Shown here piece after piece: positions 9,190 through 19,121 of a DNA stretch of 64,000 nucleotides. The translations under genes and the position numbers were made by a program. Where the stretch lies: the NCBI GenBank assembly GCA_029262455.1, contig JAJCZJ010000126.1, positions 1 to 64,000 on the forward strand, in the 5' to 3' direction. The notes under the pieces were generated by a model. The model was not told the DNA's origin, did no database searches, and saw nothing but the letters and a program-made list of their open reading frames with translations. How positions within the stretch are numbered: the stretch's first letter is position 1; each line of letters begins with the position of its first letter. The DNA comes from Deltaproteobacteria bacterium. GTDB taxonomy: Bacteria > Desulfobacterota > Binatia > HRBIN30 > CADEER01.

Positions 9190-12100
9190 CGCCCCGTCCG
9201 ATCCCCGCGCTCTTCGTCATGGATCGGGCTCGTCTCCTGGCGACCGGCCTCGCGCCCCAGGATGACGCGAACCACGTGGGTGGCGCCGTCGTCGACGAGC
9301 GGAATCGGTGCCCGAGCTTGCGTGAGCGTTATACCATCGAGATCCACGGAAGCGACGCCGTGGCTCACGCCGCCCGGGTTCAGCACCGAAATCTCGTAGC
9401 GCGCGGTGTGGTAGCGAAAGGCAATTTCGAAATCACGCCATTCTTTCGGTATGCAGGGATCGATGCGCAGAGTTGCTCCCTGAACGCGAAAACCGAGAAT
9501 CCACTCGAGCCCGGCGCGATACATCCAGCCCGCCGCTCCGGTGTACCAGGTCCAACCGCCACGCCCGGTGTGCGGCGACTGCGAATAGATGTCGGCGGCC
9601 ACGGCATATGGCTCGACCTTGTAGCGATGTGCGCTGGCGCGCGTACTGGCGTGATGGATGGGGTTCAAGAGCGAAAACAACTCAACCGCCTTGTCACCGT
9701 TGCCGAGCATCGCGAAGGCGATCACCGACCAGAGGGCCGCATGCGTATATTGCCCGCCGTTCTCTCGGATGCCCGGCGGGTAGCCTTTGATGTACCCGGG
9801 ATCGAGCTCTGTCTGATCGAAGGGTGGGGTGAAAAGCAGGACGACTCCGTCCTTACGGCGAACCAGGTGTTCGTCGACCGCGGCCATGGCTTGTGCGCAG
9901 CGCGCAGATTCTGCGGCCCCGGAAATCACCGCCCACGATTGGGCGATCGAGTCGATACGGCACTCTTCGTTGGATTCGGAGCCGAGCGGCGTTCCATCGT
10001 CGAAGAATCCACGCCGGTACCACTCGCCATCCCACCCATCCTGCTCGAGGCAATTTCGTAAGCTGTCGCAGTGCTGCCGCCACGTTGCGGCGCGGGCATG
10101 CTCACCACGACCATCGGCCAGTGGGGCAAACGCCGTGAGTGTGGCGTGCAGGAACCAGCCGAGCCATACGCTCTCACCCTGGCCCCCTTCACCGACACGG
10201 TTCATACCGTCGTTCCAGTCTCCGGTGCCCATCAGGGGCAGGCCATGCTCGCCGACACCGAGGCTGCGATCGAGAGCCCGGGCGCAGTGCTCAAGCAGGG
10301 TAGCCTGCTCTTCGGCGACCATGGGCTGAAAGTATGCATCGTGTTCGCCGGGGCTCAGCTCGGGCCCCTCGAGAAACGGGATTATCTCATCGAGCACGCC
10401 GTGATCGCCTGTGACTTCGACGTAGTGGGCCGCCGCGTACGGCAACCAGACGAGATCATCGGAGATCCGCGTGCGCACCCCCTGGCCGGCCCCTGGCAAC
10501 CACCAGTGCTGTACGTCGCCTTCGCCGAACTGCCGCGCCGCCGCGCGCAAGAGATGTGCCCGCGTCATCGCCGGTTGGGAAAGGGTGAGCGCCATGATGT
10601 CCTGGAGTTGGTCACGGAAACCATATGCGCCGCTCGCCTGGTAGAATGCCGATCGCGCCAACAAACGGCAGGCAAGGGTCTGATAGAGGAGCCATCGGTT
10701 GAGCATGATGTCCATTGAGCGATCGGGCGTCTTGACCTGTACCATCCCGAGCAAGTCATCCCAGTGGCGCACGACCTCGTCGAGAACCGCCCCGAGGTCG
10801 GCGGCACGATAGCGCTTGATCAGCGCGATGGCCTTCGACTTAGACGCCGCCTCGCCCAGAAAAAAGACAATCTCGGTGTGCCCGTTTGGCTTCAGCTCGA
10901 TCTGAGTTTGCAGGGCACCGCACGGGTCGAGGCCGGCGCCGACTCGGTTCGACAGGGTCACGCCCGGTTGCAGCGCTGCGGGATGATCCGGCGTGCCGTT
11001 GCGACCGAGAAATTCGGTCCGATCAGCGGTCCAGGAGAGCTGCTGCCCAGCGAGGTCTGCGAATGCGACACGGTGGCCGAGATCGTCGTTCCAGCAGTTC
11101 CGCGCGAGCAACGCCCCGGTCTCTGCCTCGATCTCGGTCGCAACGAAGGGTGCGGAGGCACCTCGAAACGTGCCCAGGACCCACTCAACGTAGGCGGTGA
11201 CCGAGAGCCGTCGAACGCGATCCGATTGGTTGTGAATCTTCAAGCGGGAGATCTTGATCGGATCTTCGAGTGGCACGTAGTGCAGAAGCTCGAGTGAGAT
11301 TCCATGCGAGCTGTGCTCGAAACGGCTGTAGCCCTGACCGTGCCGGCAGACGTAGGGCGATGCCTCCTCGCGAATTGGCAGTGCCGTGGGTCCCCAGAGC
11401 GCGCCGCTGTCTTCGTCGCGAACGTAGACTACCTCGCCGGGCGGATCGCTGACAGGATCGTTGGACCACTGTGTGATCTGATGCTCGCGGCTGTTCTCGG
11501 CCCACGTGTAGCCGCTCCCGTCGACTGACACTTGGCACCCGAACGACCGGTTTGCGATGACGTTGATCCACGGTGCCGGGGTCCACTGCCCCTCGCCGAG
11601 GATCGTGACGTACTCCCGCCCGTTGGAGTCGAAGCCGCCGAGGCCGTTGAAGAACTCGAGTTTCGGGTGCCCGGGGCCGGGCGCCGGGGGCGTCGGCCTC
11701 GCAGTTGGCGAATCTTCCGATTTGAGCAAGCGCAAAGGGGTATCGTGCGAGGCCCCTGTTTGGCTGGCATTCCGCCGTGAGAGCCGTTGAATCTGTTCGA
11801 AGAGGCTGCCGCCGCGGCTCAGCAGTACCGCACGGGCGACGCTTTGAAGTAGGCTGCGCGCATCGCCCGAGATGAGATCGGCGCGCAGGACGAACACGCC
11901 TCCACAGGTGTCTTCCGACTCGGCGTGCTCGCACAATTTTCGGACACGTACGATTGATTGGAGGGCTGCCTGAAGATCCGCAGTGTACGACGAAGGGTGC
12001 TCGTTCAGGATCACCAGATCCACGGCCAGTCGCTTCATCCCCCAGTACTCGTGGGCGCGGAGAAGCTGCCGGGCAATCTCCAGATCTTCGACTCTGTCGA

Positions 12101-15100
12101 TGCGCAACAGAATGATCGGCAAGTCTCCGGAGATGCCATGGGGCCAGAGTGCGGATTGCCCCTGCCGATTGCGCATCAACACCTCGGAGGAAGGTCGCAA
12201 GGTCGGGCCGGAGTAGAGTATTTGGTTGGCGACACTCTGGAACAAATGCGCCTCGTCGGGACTTACCCGGAGGTGATGCAGCTGCACCTGTGCCTGGGTC
12301 CACGCCAATGTGACCGCGCGTTCGAAGGCTGTCGAATCGTGGTGCTTATCGGCCAGATCGAGCGCCTCGCTCCGGGAAGGGGCGACGAGTGTCCAGAACC
12401 CGACCCGCACGGTGGCCCTAGGCGGAAGTCGCACGCAGCATCGCAAACTGAAGATCGGATCGAGCACGGAGCCGGCCGTGTTGGACAATCGCCCACCGTC
12501 AATCACTGAGATCGGTGTCCGGATGCGGCGCCCTCGACCGAGAAAACGGGCTCGATCGGTCTCGAATTGTCGTGTCCCAACGATTTCGCCCTCCACGACC
12601 GCGAGGTGCGCGGCCCATACCGGAAGCTCCCCGGCCGATCGAGGGCGCCGCGTGGCCAGGATTACGCCCAGCTCGGCGACATACTCCGTTTGCACGAACA
12701 GCTTCGAAAACGCCGGATGAGCTGCGTCGGCGGCTGCGGGGGCCAATACGACCTCGGCGTACGAGGTCAGCTCGATCTCTCTCGCGTCGTTTCCGAGGTT
12801 GGAAATCGAAACCCGGCGGACTTCCGCATCGTCTTCGGGCGAGACCGCAACCTCGAGTGTGGTCGTGATCGTCCCATCGCGCCGTACGATTTCCGCGCGC
12901 CCTTCGGAGAACTTCACTTCGTAGCTATCTGGTTCGACGCAGCTCGGTTGGTAGCCGGCCGACCACACGTCGCCGCTAGTGGTGTCGCGAAGAAAGATAT
13001 ACGAGCCCCATGGATCGCTGGTTGTGTCTTCCCGCCAACGCGTCACGGCGATATCTCGCCAGCGACTGTATCCCGAGCCCGCAGCGGTCATCATCACTGC
13101 ATAGCGGCCGTTCGATAAGAGGTGCGTGCGAGGCACGGAACTGTGGGGAGAATGGAAGCGCCGGAGCGTCGGCACGATGTCGCGGACGTTGTCAGCCGCG
13201 TGGACCTCTTCGGCGCGTGGGCGAGCCACCGCGACGTCACGCGGCGTGCGCTCCTGCAGCAAGAGTTCGGTCGCCTGGATGATCGGCTCGGCGTGAAAGC
13301 GGCGCCGCATCGCGCCGCCGAGCAATGTGTTGTCGATCGCGACCAACGTCATTCCCTGATGGTGCGCCATGTAGGCGTGGACGACGGCCGCCGACTCACC
13401 TTCGGGGAGGCGCGACGGCGTATAGTCGATCGCCTCGTAGAAGCCATAGCGGCCACTTCCGCCAGCGAGTGCCAGGTGCGAGAAGTTCTCTGCCGCAGCG
13501 TTCGCATCGACCATGGCCGCAAGCGCGGTGGCATACGGGGCGATGACAGCGTCCTCGCTCAAGCCGCGTTTCAGACCGAGGCCAGGCACGCCGAAGTTGG
13601 AATACTGATAGGTGAGCTCCAGATCGCGTACGTTGTACGCCGATTCCGACACACCCCAGGGCACGCCGAGGTGGGCGCCGTACTGGATCTGCCGGCGGAC
13701 GATAAGGCGGTTGGTGTGCTCCAACAAGCTGCCTGCCGGCGCGCGCATAACCAGGGATGGCATCAGATACTCGAACATCGACCCCGACCAAGAGATGAGC
13801 GCCGAACCGCGATCGACGGGGGTCAGAGCGCGTCCCAGCCGAAACCAGTGTTTCGCCGGCACATCGCCTTTGGCGATTGCAATGAAGCTCGCTAGACGCG
13901 CCTCGGACGCGAGCAAGTCGTAGCAGTTCGTGTCGAGAAGGCCTTCGGGTTCCAGGTAGCCGATCGACAGCAATTGCCGTTTCGGGTCGAGGAGAAAACC
14001 GAACTCCATGTTCTGGAACATTGCGCGAGCGAACTCGGCGAGCCCGACGAGACGCTTTTCGAGAGCCCGTGCCGCGTCGGCAGAACGCCGTAATGCTTCG
14101 ATCAGAGCGTCGGGTGACACGTGCGGGCCGCGCAGGTCGTCATCCTGGTCGGCTGAGCCCGGGGGCGACAACGATAGACGGTGAATCGCCGCCTCGCAGC
14201 GACCCGGGAGATCGGCCAGCGTCGGGATCGTATCGAAAATGTCCTCGATCGAAGGGGCGCTTGCGAGCAGCGGGGCCCAGGGCATCAACTGATTGACATC
14301 ACGTGCGTGGGTCTGAATCGATGCCTGCAGTGCTTTCGCCCAGCTCCGTGCTTTGCTGGTGGATTTCACACTGTCGCCGTTGACCGGCGCGCCGGTCAAC
14401 GTGTGGACGATGTCTGCGACGACGTTGGCCTGCCCTGCGAGAGTTGTCAGCCGAGCCGCTACTTTCACTGGAGTCTCGGGGATTTCCTGGAGGGAAAGAG
14501 CGAGCACATCGAGCGCATCGTCCAACTGTTTTCGCGTCACAGTTTGGGTTCGTCGGTCGTCGGTGAGCGATTGCGCCGACTCGCGGGTGATTCTCAGCGC
14601 GTCATCGATCCCAGAGCCCCATTGCGATCCGACGAGGGGACAATCGATCATTTCGCGACAGGCGTTGCCGAGAGCGATGAGGTGTCCGGCGAGGTTACCG
14701 CTATCGACGGAAGAGACGTACTTGGGATCGAGTGGACGAAGGTCGCGGGTGTCGTACCAGTTGTAGAAGTGGCCGCGGAAGCGCTCGAGCTCGTTCATCT
14801 CTGCGAGAGTCTCGTCGAGACGATCGACAGCCGCCAGCGTGCCGAGCCAGCCGAAGTCGCGCGCGACGACAACGGATAGTAGGTACAGTCCGAGGTTCGT
14901 GGGAGAAGTCCGATGGGCGACCATCGGTTTCGGATCTTCTTGAAAGTTGTCCGGAGGAAGCATGTGATCCTCCGCCCCGACGAAGGTCTCGAAGAAGTGC
15001 CAGGTCCGACGCGCGGCCAGACGCAGTACCGCCACCTGCGCCGCGGAGATCCTTGTGGCGCTGCCGGACGGCGGACGGCTTCCCCAGCGCGCAACGACCG

Positions 15101-18026
15101 GTGACAGCGTCCACAAGATCAGGAAGGGGGCCGCGACCCACCAGGCTAATTGCCCGGCGTACGCCACGATGCCGGCAGCCGCGACGGAGAGCACAACCGC
15201 GCCGGCCATTCGCTGGTAAAATCCGCGCACGTCGAGGGAGAGGCTGAGTTTCGCCTGCGCTGCTGTGACCCACTCGAGCATGTGCCGACGTGTCACCAAT
15301 AAGCGGAACAACGTTCGTACGACAGCGTCGGTCATCAGCCACGCCTGATGCGCAAGGAGGGCGATCACAAACGCCAGCTGTGACAGCGCTAGCACGAGGT
15401 CCTTGGTCACTGCGCGCAGGTGACTGCGCTTCGCGATGCCGCGCCGTCGCGGCACGAGTCCAGCGAAAAACGGCAGAAAAGCGGGTAGCGCAATCATGCA
15501 GACGACCCACGCGGTCCAAAGCGCCGCGGCCGTGAGAGGCAGGGTCCATCCGGCCAGCAGGGCGAGAAAGGTAGCCGGCGCCCATAGCGTCCGACGCAAA
15601 TTGTCGACCATCTTCCAGCGCCCGATCAGGGGGGTTCCCGACCCGACGATCCATGGCAGCAATTGCCAGTCTCCGCGTGCCCACCGATGCTGGCGTGCCG
15701 CCGAGACGTCGTAGCGTGCCGGGAACTCCTCGGCGACCTCGATGTCGGAGACCAGTCCGGCGCGGGCGAAGGTGCCCTCGAAGAGGTCGTGACTCAGCAG
15801 CGTGTTCTCGGGAATCCGTCCGGCAAGGGCCGTCTCGAAAACATCGACATCGTAGATGCCCTTACCGGTGTAGGACCCCTCGCCGAAGAGGTCCTGATAC
15901 ACATCGGATACCGTGAACGCATACGGATCTATTCCGCCTGGGCCGGAGAAGATCCGTTGGAATAGCGATCCGTCGCGACCAGTCGGCAACGTCGGCGTGA
16001 CGCGTGGCTGCAGCACCGCGTACCCCTCGACCACCCTGCCGTCGAGCCTGTCGAGCTTCGGGCGGTTGAGCGGGTGGGCCATCTTGCCCACCAACCGCCT
16101 CGCGGTTCCGCGTGGAAGTCGCGTGTCGGCGTCGAGCGTGATGACGTAGCGAACACCAGATGGCACGATGCGCGAGTGCTCGCCGCTCGTGACGAAGGTC
16201 GTGTCCGTGGCGCCGCGCAGCAACCGATTCAGCTCGCGGAGCTTGCCGCGCTTGCGCTCCCATCCGATCCATTTCTCCTCACCTTCGTTCCAGACTCTGT
16301 GGCGGTGGAGCAGGAGAAATCGATCACCATCCACGGCCGGCCCGTGACGTTCATTCAATCGGGCGATGCCCTCTGCGGCGGCTGTGAACAGGGCGTCGTC
16401 GTCGGGTGCGGTCTCTGTGGCCGAATCCGTCCAGTCGGAAAGCAACGAAAAGCGAAGATCCTCTTCTCCGCTCGCCAGATAGTGAATTTCTAGGCGTTCG
16501 ATCTGTTCCTCGATGGCCGCAGGTGTGGTCAGCAGGGTGGGCACGGCTACGAGGGTGCGTAGGCTCGCGGGTACCCCATTGCGAAGCTCCAGGCCGGGCA
16601 GCTCGCTGGCGCGGAACCTGAGTGTGATGCCGTAGTTGGCCAACGCGACTGCTACGTCAGACGCAGGCAGCACGGCGAGGAGCGCCAGCAGCCACAGCGC
16701 CGGTCCGCTGATCCCGACCTGCGCCAGCCCGAGCAGCGGAAGGGCAACGAGAAGGGCGGTGGCGATTGCGATCGCTCCGACGTGGCCAGTAATGCCCGCT
16801 GCTGTGTTGACGCGAATGAGCCAATCTCTCATCGGAACGCGAAACCCGAGCTCTGCCTCGAACCCGCGGCGACCTTTGGCGATCAGGTAATAGCCGGGGT
16901 CGTGCTCGCGGCCGTCGGCCGCATCGCTGCCGGGCGGTTCGTCGGCGGAACGCTTGGCCGCCGCGATCGCGCAGTGGGCGACTTCCAGCTCGGGTCGTTC
17001 CGACCCGCGCGCGAGATCCTCAACCGCATGGCGATAGGAATCGCGGGTCGGAAAATCCATCGCCGCGAAATCACTGTCGGCGCGCAGCGCCGCGTCGACC
17101 AGGCTGACGCTTTCGAAAAATTCCGCCCAATCGACATTGGAAGCGAGGCGCATGCTGGTGATCACATTGCGCACCGTCACGTTCATTGCGCCCTGCCTTT
17201 GATGTTCTTCGCGGACGATCTCCTCAGCGCTGGTGCCTTGCGCGGCGAGGCGCTCGTTCAGCCAGCGCAATGTCGGGGTCACCGCCGGATCCTGGTCGCG
17301 CAATCTATGTACGAGCTGAGCCGCAAAATTTGCCGGGAGAGGGGCGGACCGGAGCAGGGCCGCGGCCACCGGCTCGTTCCCCTGTTTGCCTGATTGCAGA
17401 ATCTGATCCGCGATGGAGTCGGCCTCCTGGCGGGCCGCGCGGCCCCTTACGATCTGCTCCGCCAAGCGCCGTAGGTTCTCGACCAGCACGATGCGCAGTG
17501 TAATCGCCACCGCCCAGAGCTCACCGATTGTCAGTGGTTGCACGCGCTGGTAGGCGCGTACGAATCGGTACAGGTTCTGCGGTTCAAAGAGACTATCGGT
17601 ATGGGCGACGAACGCCCAGGCCAGACCGAAAACGCGCGGATAGCCCTCGAGCGGACCGTCCGCGAGCTTCGGCAGCTGATGATAAAAACCACGCGGAAGG
17701 TCTTCCCGTACTTCGCGAATCTGTTCCTCGACGATGTGGAAGTTGTCGACCAACCACTTGGCTCCAGGCGTGATGGCGCGGTCTTGTCGGATCGCTGTAG
17801 CAATGGTGCGGTACGCGGCGAGGAGTACGCGGTTGTTGTCCCGAAGGCGTGTCGCCAGCGGTTGGCCTCTGCCGCGTCCCGGAGTGACACGCTGCGCGAT
17901 TGCGAGGCTTTCCGCATGCTGCTCGAGGCGCTCGATGCTGAAGAGCTCAGAACGAATCGGTTCCCCGGGGTCGCCGAAAAGTGCCACCGACCGGCCCACG
18001 AGGCCCTGAACGAGTAAGGATTTCAA
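9186..18026 (-). CDS. ndvB: cyclic beta-1,2-glucan synthase (NdvB/Cgs/ChvB family)
   Basis: A 2946-residue protein, matching the exceptional length of Cgs/NdvB (about 2830-2870). An N-terminal region is followed by membrane helices near residues 405-475. A GT84 glycosyltransferase domain carries YVITLDADTRLPRG (about residue 630) and RWARGDWQLLPW (about 787). More membrane helices at about 820-960 lead to a glucoamylase-like part. Carbohydrate-binding repeats and a GH94-type phosphorylase domain follow, with GTGDWNDGMNRVG (about 2600) and ENGGQYTHA (about 2757). The family builds, trims and cyclises beta-1,2-glucan at the inner membrane for the periplasm, where it acts in osmoadaptation and host contact. 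The start is TTG 18026 with AGGAG five bases upstream. A lipoprotein gene precedes it and pirin overlaps its end, and a sigma-54 promoter at 19002-19016 may drive the whole unit. Confidence 0.93.
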   Translation of the reverse strand: MKSLLVQGLVGRSVALFGDPGEPIRSELFSIERLEQHAESLAIAQRVTPGRGRGQPLATRLRDNNRVLLAAYRTIATAIRQDRAITPGAKWLVDNFHIVEEQIREVREDLPRGFYHQLPKLADGPLEGYPRVFGLAWAFVAHTDSLFEPQNLYRFVRAYQRVQPLTIGELWAVAITLRIVLVENLRRLAEQIVRGRAARQEADSIADQILQSGKQGNEPVAAALLRSAPLPANFAAQLVHRLRDQDPAVTPTLRWLNERLAAQGTSAEEIVREEHQRQGAMNVTVRNVITSMRLASNVDWAEFFESVSLVDAALRADSDFAAMDFPTRDSYRHAVEDLARGSERPELEVAHCAIAAAKRSADEPPGSDAADGREHDPGYYLIAKGRRGFEAELGFRVPMRDWLIRVNTAAGITGHVGAIAIATALLVALPLLGLAQVGISGPALWLLALLAVLPASDVAVALANYGITLRFRASELPGLELRNGVPASLRTLVAVPTLLTTPAAIEEQIERLEIHYLASGEEDLRFSLLSDWTDSATETAPDDDALFTAAAEGIARLNERHGPAVDGDRFLLLHRHRVWNEGEEKWIGWERKRGKLRELNRLLRGATDTTFVTSGEHSRIVPSGVRYVITLDADTRLPRGTARRLVGKMAHPLNRPKLDRLDGRVVEGYAVLQPRVTPTLPTGRDGSLFQRIFSGPGGIDPYAFTVSDVYQDLFGEGSYTGKGIYDVDVFETALAGRIPENTLLSHDLFEGTFARAGLVSDIEVAEEFPARYDVSAARQHRWARGDWQLLPWIVGSGTPLIGRWKMVDNLRRTLWAPATFLALLAGWTLPLTAAALWTAWVVCMIALPAFLPFFAGLVPRRRGIAKRSHLRAVTKDLVLALSQLAFVIALLAHQAWLMTDAVVRTLFRLLVTRRHMLEWVTAAQAKLSLSLDVRGFYQRMAGAVVLSVAAAGIVAYAGQLAWWVAAPFLILWTLSPVVARWGSRPPSGSATRISAAQVAVLRLAARRTWHFFETFVGAEDHMLPPDNFQEDPKPMVAHRTSPTNLGLYLLSVVVARDFGWLGTLAAVDRLDETLAEMNELERFRGHFYNWYDTRDLRPLDPKYVSSVDSGNLAGHLIALGNACREMIDCPLVGSQWGSGIDDALRITRESAQSLTDDRRTQTVTRKQLDDALDVLALSLQEIPETPVKVAARLTTLAGQANVVADIVHTLTGAPVNGDSVKSTSKARSWAKALQASIQTHARDVNQLMPWAPLLASAPSIEDIFDTIPTLADLPGRCEAAIHRLSLSPPGSADQDDDLRGPHVSPDALIEALRRSADAARALEKRLVGLAEFARAMFQNMEFGFLLDPKRQLLSIGYLEPEGLLDTNCYDLLASEARLASFIAIAKGDVPAKHWFRLGRALTPVDRGSALISWSGSMFEYLMPSLVMRAPAGSLLEHTNRLIVRRQIQYGAHLGVPWGVSESAYNVRDLELTYQYSNFGVPGLGLKRGLSEDAVIAPYATALAAMVDANAAAENFSHLALAGGSGRYGFYEAIDYTPSRLPEGESAAVVHAYMAHHQGMTLVAIDNTLLGGAMRRRFHAEPIIQATELLLQERTPRDVAVARPRAEEVHAADNVRDIVPTLRRFHSPHSSVPRTHLLSNGRYAVMMTAAGSGYSRWRDIAVTRWREDTTSDPWGSYIFLRDTTSGDVWSAGYQPSCVEPDSYEVKFSEGRAEIVRRDGTITTTLEVAVSPEDDAEVRRVSISNLGNDAREIELTSYAEVVLAPAAADAAHPAFSKLFVQTEYVAELGVILATRRPRSAGELPVWAAHLAVVEGEIVGTRQFETDRARFLGRGRRIRTPISVIDGGRLSNTAGSVLDPIFSLRCCVRLPPRATVRVGFWTLVAPSRSEALDLADKHHDSTAFERAVTLAWTQAQVQLHHLRVSPDEAHLFQSVANQILYSGPTLRPSSEVLMRNRQGQSALWPHGISGDLPIILLRIDRVEDLEIARQLLRAHEYWGMKRLAVDLVILNEHPSSYTADLQAALQSIVRVRKLCEHAESEDTCGGVFVLRADLISGDARSLLQSVARAVLLSRGGSLFEQIQRLSRRNASQTGASHDTPLRLLKSEDSPTARPTPPAPGPGHPKLEFFNGLGGFDSNGREYVTILGEGQWTPAPWINVIANRSFGCQVSVDGSGYTWAENSREHQITQWSNDPVSDPPGEVVYVRDEDSGALWGPTALPIREEASPYVCRHGQGYSRFEHSSHGISLELLHYVPLEDPIKISRLKIHNQSDRVRRLSVTAYVEWVLGTFRGASAPFVATEIEAETGALLARNCWNDDLGHRVAFADLAGQQLSWTADRTEFLGRNGTPDHPAALQPGVTLSNRVGAGLDPCGALQTQIELKPNGHTEIVFFLGEAASKSKAIALIKRYRAADLGAVLDEVVRHWDDLLGMVQVKTPDRSMDIMLNRWLLYQTLACRLLARSAFYQASGAYGFRDQLQDIMALTLSQPAMTRAHLLRAAARQFGEGDVQHWWLPGAGQGVRTRISDDLVWLPYAAAHYVEVTGDHGVLDEIIPFLEGPELSPGEHDAYFQPMVAEEQATLLEHCARALDRSLGVGEHGLPLMGTGDWNDGMNRVGEGGQGESVWLGWFLHATLTAFAPLADGRGEHARAATWRQHCDSLRNCLEQDGWDGEWYRRGFFDDGTPLGSESNEECRIDSIAQSWAVISGAAESARCAQAMAAVDEHLVRRKDGVVLLFTPPFDQTELDPGYIKGYPPGIRENGGQYTHAALWSVIAFAMLGNGDKAVELFSLLNPIHHASTRASAHRYKVEPYAVAADIYSQSPHTGRGGWTWYTGAAGWMYRAGLEWILGFRVQGATLRIDPCIPKEWRDFEIAFRYHTARYEISVLNPGGVSHGVASVDLDGITLTQARAPIPLVDDGATHVVRVILGREAGRQETSPIHDEERGDRTGR

Positions 18027-18071
18027 GAGGACTCCTAAGACTGCAAATCGGACAGGGGTTCTCCACGTTGC

Positions 18072-18102
18072 GCCCGCAGCCGGCGTCTCGGAAGCTGCGG
18101 GC
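18072..18102 (-). terminator. 9-bp stem intercistronic hairpin
   Basis: GCCCGCAGC (18072-18080) pairs with GCTGCGGGC (18094-18102) over a 13-base loop. It lies between the stop of the lipoprotein gene (18111) and the TTG start of the glucan synthase (18026). It could attenuate transcription into the 8.8-kb gene or protect the upstream mRNA. No T-run is present. Confidence 0.45.
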
Positions 18103-18110
18103 TCCTGCCG

Positions 18111-18623
18111 CTACTTGATCTCGTCAACCACGTTCTCGACGAAGACGATTTGAGGGAAGTTCCGTTCAATGCGCTCGCGAGCACGGCGGATCGTCTCATT
18201 GTAGCCGCCGGCCCAATCGGTATCGCGAAAGTGGTAGACAAGTCCGGTAATGGTTTGGAGGGTCATCTCGAGACAGACGTTTCCGCCGGCGCGGGTGACA
18301 CAGTCCATCCTGACTGATTTCACGACTGCGGGGCGGATCGAGAAGCTGCGATCCTCGTCGTCCTCATTTGTCCATTCGATCCTCTCGGCGGAAATTGTGA
18401 GCTGTCCGGCCCCTTTGGGACGGTGACGGAGCGGAAAAGTCTTGCCAAATTCGACGAGCCCGCTGACGACGAGTCCTGAATCCGACAAAGGGGAATAGGC
18501 ATTCATGCTTGCGGGCGCCGCTACCGGGGGCTTGCCGTAGTTGCTGCTGCAGGCCGGTGCAGTCATGGCCAGGACGAGAGCTGAGTAGCGGCAAGCTTTC
18601 GATTTGGTAAATCTGCTAGACAT
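18111..18623 (-). CDS. putative small lipoprotein or secreted protein, unknown function
   Basis: A 170-residue protein from ATG 18623 (MSSRFTKSKACRYSALVLAM). A TTG 11 codons upstream is possible but less likely. The N-terminus is a secretion signal ending TAPACSS. This looks like an imperfect lipobox, with Cys25 as the possible lipid site. The mature part (about residues 50-170) contains a beta-rich segment (GAGQLTISAERIEWTNED) and ends in a helical, charged tail. I recognise no named family. It lies 33 bases behind small TPR paralogue 2 and 84 bases before the glucan synthase, all on the minus strand, so an envelope role linked to glucan production is inferred from context only. Confidence 0.65.
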   Translation of the reverse strand: MSSRFTKSKACRYSALVLAMTAPACSSNYGKPPVAAPASMNAYSPLSDSGLVVSGLVEFGKTFPLRHRPKGAGQLTISAERIEWTNEDDEDRSFSIRPAVVKSVRMDCVTRAGGNVCLEMTLQTITGLVYHFRDTDWAGGYNETIRRARERIERNFPQIVFVENVVDEIK

Positions 18624-18656
18624 CGTTTGCCGCACCTTCTTCGCAAGGCGAACCAA

Positions 18657-18917
18657 TCACGCCGGTCCCGGATGGCCGAGGTGTGTCAGCGCCAGCTCCG
18701 CATGGAGGTCCATGAGTTCCTGCGGTGGCACGACGGCGTGCGCGATGTTCCGGATCTGCGCGTGAGCGTATCCGGCCTCCGCCGTATCCGGATGCGCCGT
18801 GACAAGGTCTCGGTAGAGTTGGAGAGCCCCGCTTAGGTCCTTCGTCGAATAGTGCACCTCATACGCCACGTAGTAATGTGTCCCGGCATCTGTCATGAGT
18901 CCCGCGTCGTTTCGCAT
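18657..18917 (-). CDS. small TPR-like protein, paralogue 2
   Basis: An 86-residue protein starting at ATG 18917 (MRNDAGLMTDAGTHYYVAYE) with GGGGAG upstream. It is the paralogue of the gene at 7895-8152, with conserved HYSTKDLSGALQLYRDLV, EAGYAHAQIRNI and VVPPQELMDLHAELAL. It is probably one TPR-like helical hairpin plus a C-terminal helix. It is the first gene of the unit TPR-lipoprotein-glucan synthase-pirin. A near-consensus sigma-54 promoter sits 85 bases upstream (19002-19016). The sigma-54 activator gene is divergent on the other side of that 200-base region. Confidence 0.75.
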   Translation of the reverse strand: MRNDAGLMTDAGTHYYVAYEVHYSTKDLSGALQLYRDLVTAHPDTAEAGYAHAQIRNIAHAVVPPQELMDLHAELALTHLGHPGPA

Positions 18918-19001
18918 TCGCTGTTACTCCCCGATGGCCGTGGACAGTGCTTTCGCGATCGTCACCGTTCTTGTGCCGCGGCCAAGCTACTGCCTAACAA
19001 T

Positions 19002-19016
19002 GCAACGACCGCGCCA
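19002..19016 (-). promoter_or_regulatory. sigma-54 (-24/-12) promoter of the TPR2-glucan synthase unit
   Basis: Read on the minus strand the site is TGGCGCGGTCGTTGCA. It fits TGGCACG-N4-TTGCW with one mismatch and correct spacing. The predicted transcript start is near 18990. It lies between the activator gene (plus strand) and small TPR paralogue 2 (minus strand). Confidence 0.8.
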
Positions 19017-19076
19017 GAGGTCGCGGCCGTACGAAAAAGATGACTGCGCTCGCCCAATCGGGGTGGGTCCCTTGTG

Positions 19077-19117
19077 GATTCGATCGAATTGATACACTAT
19101 TCATTCAATTTGAATGA
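19077..19117. promoter_or_regulatory. paired upstream activator sites, copy 2
   Basis: GATTCGATCGAATTGATA (19077-19094) contains the 12-base palindrome ATTCGATCGAAT. TCATTCAATTTGAATGA (19101-19117) is a 7-bp inverted repeat with a 3-base spacer. The shared 18-mer and 13-mer start 61 and 89 bases upstream of the promoter edge at 19016, exactly as in copy 1 at 8325-8365. The second site ends 4 bases before the activator's first start codon, so the activator may also control its own gene. Confidence 0.75.
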
Positions 19118-19121
19118 GTGA

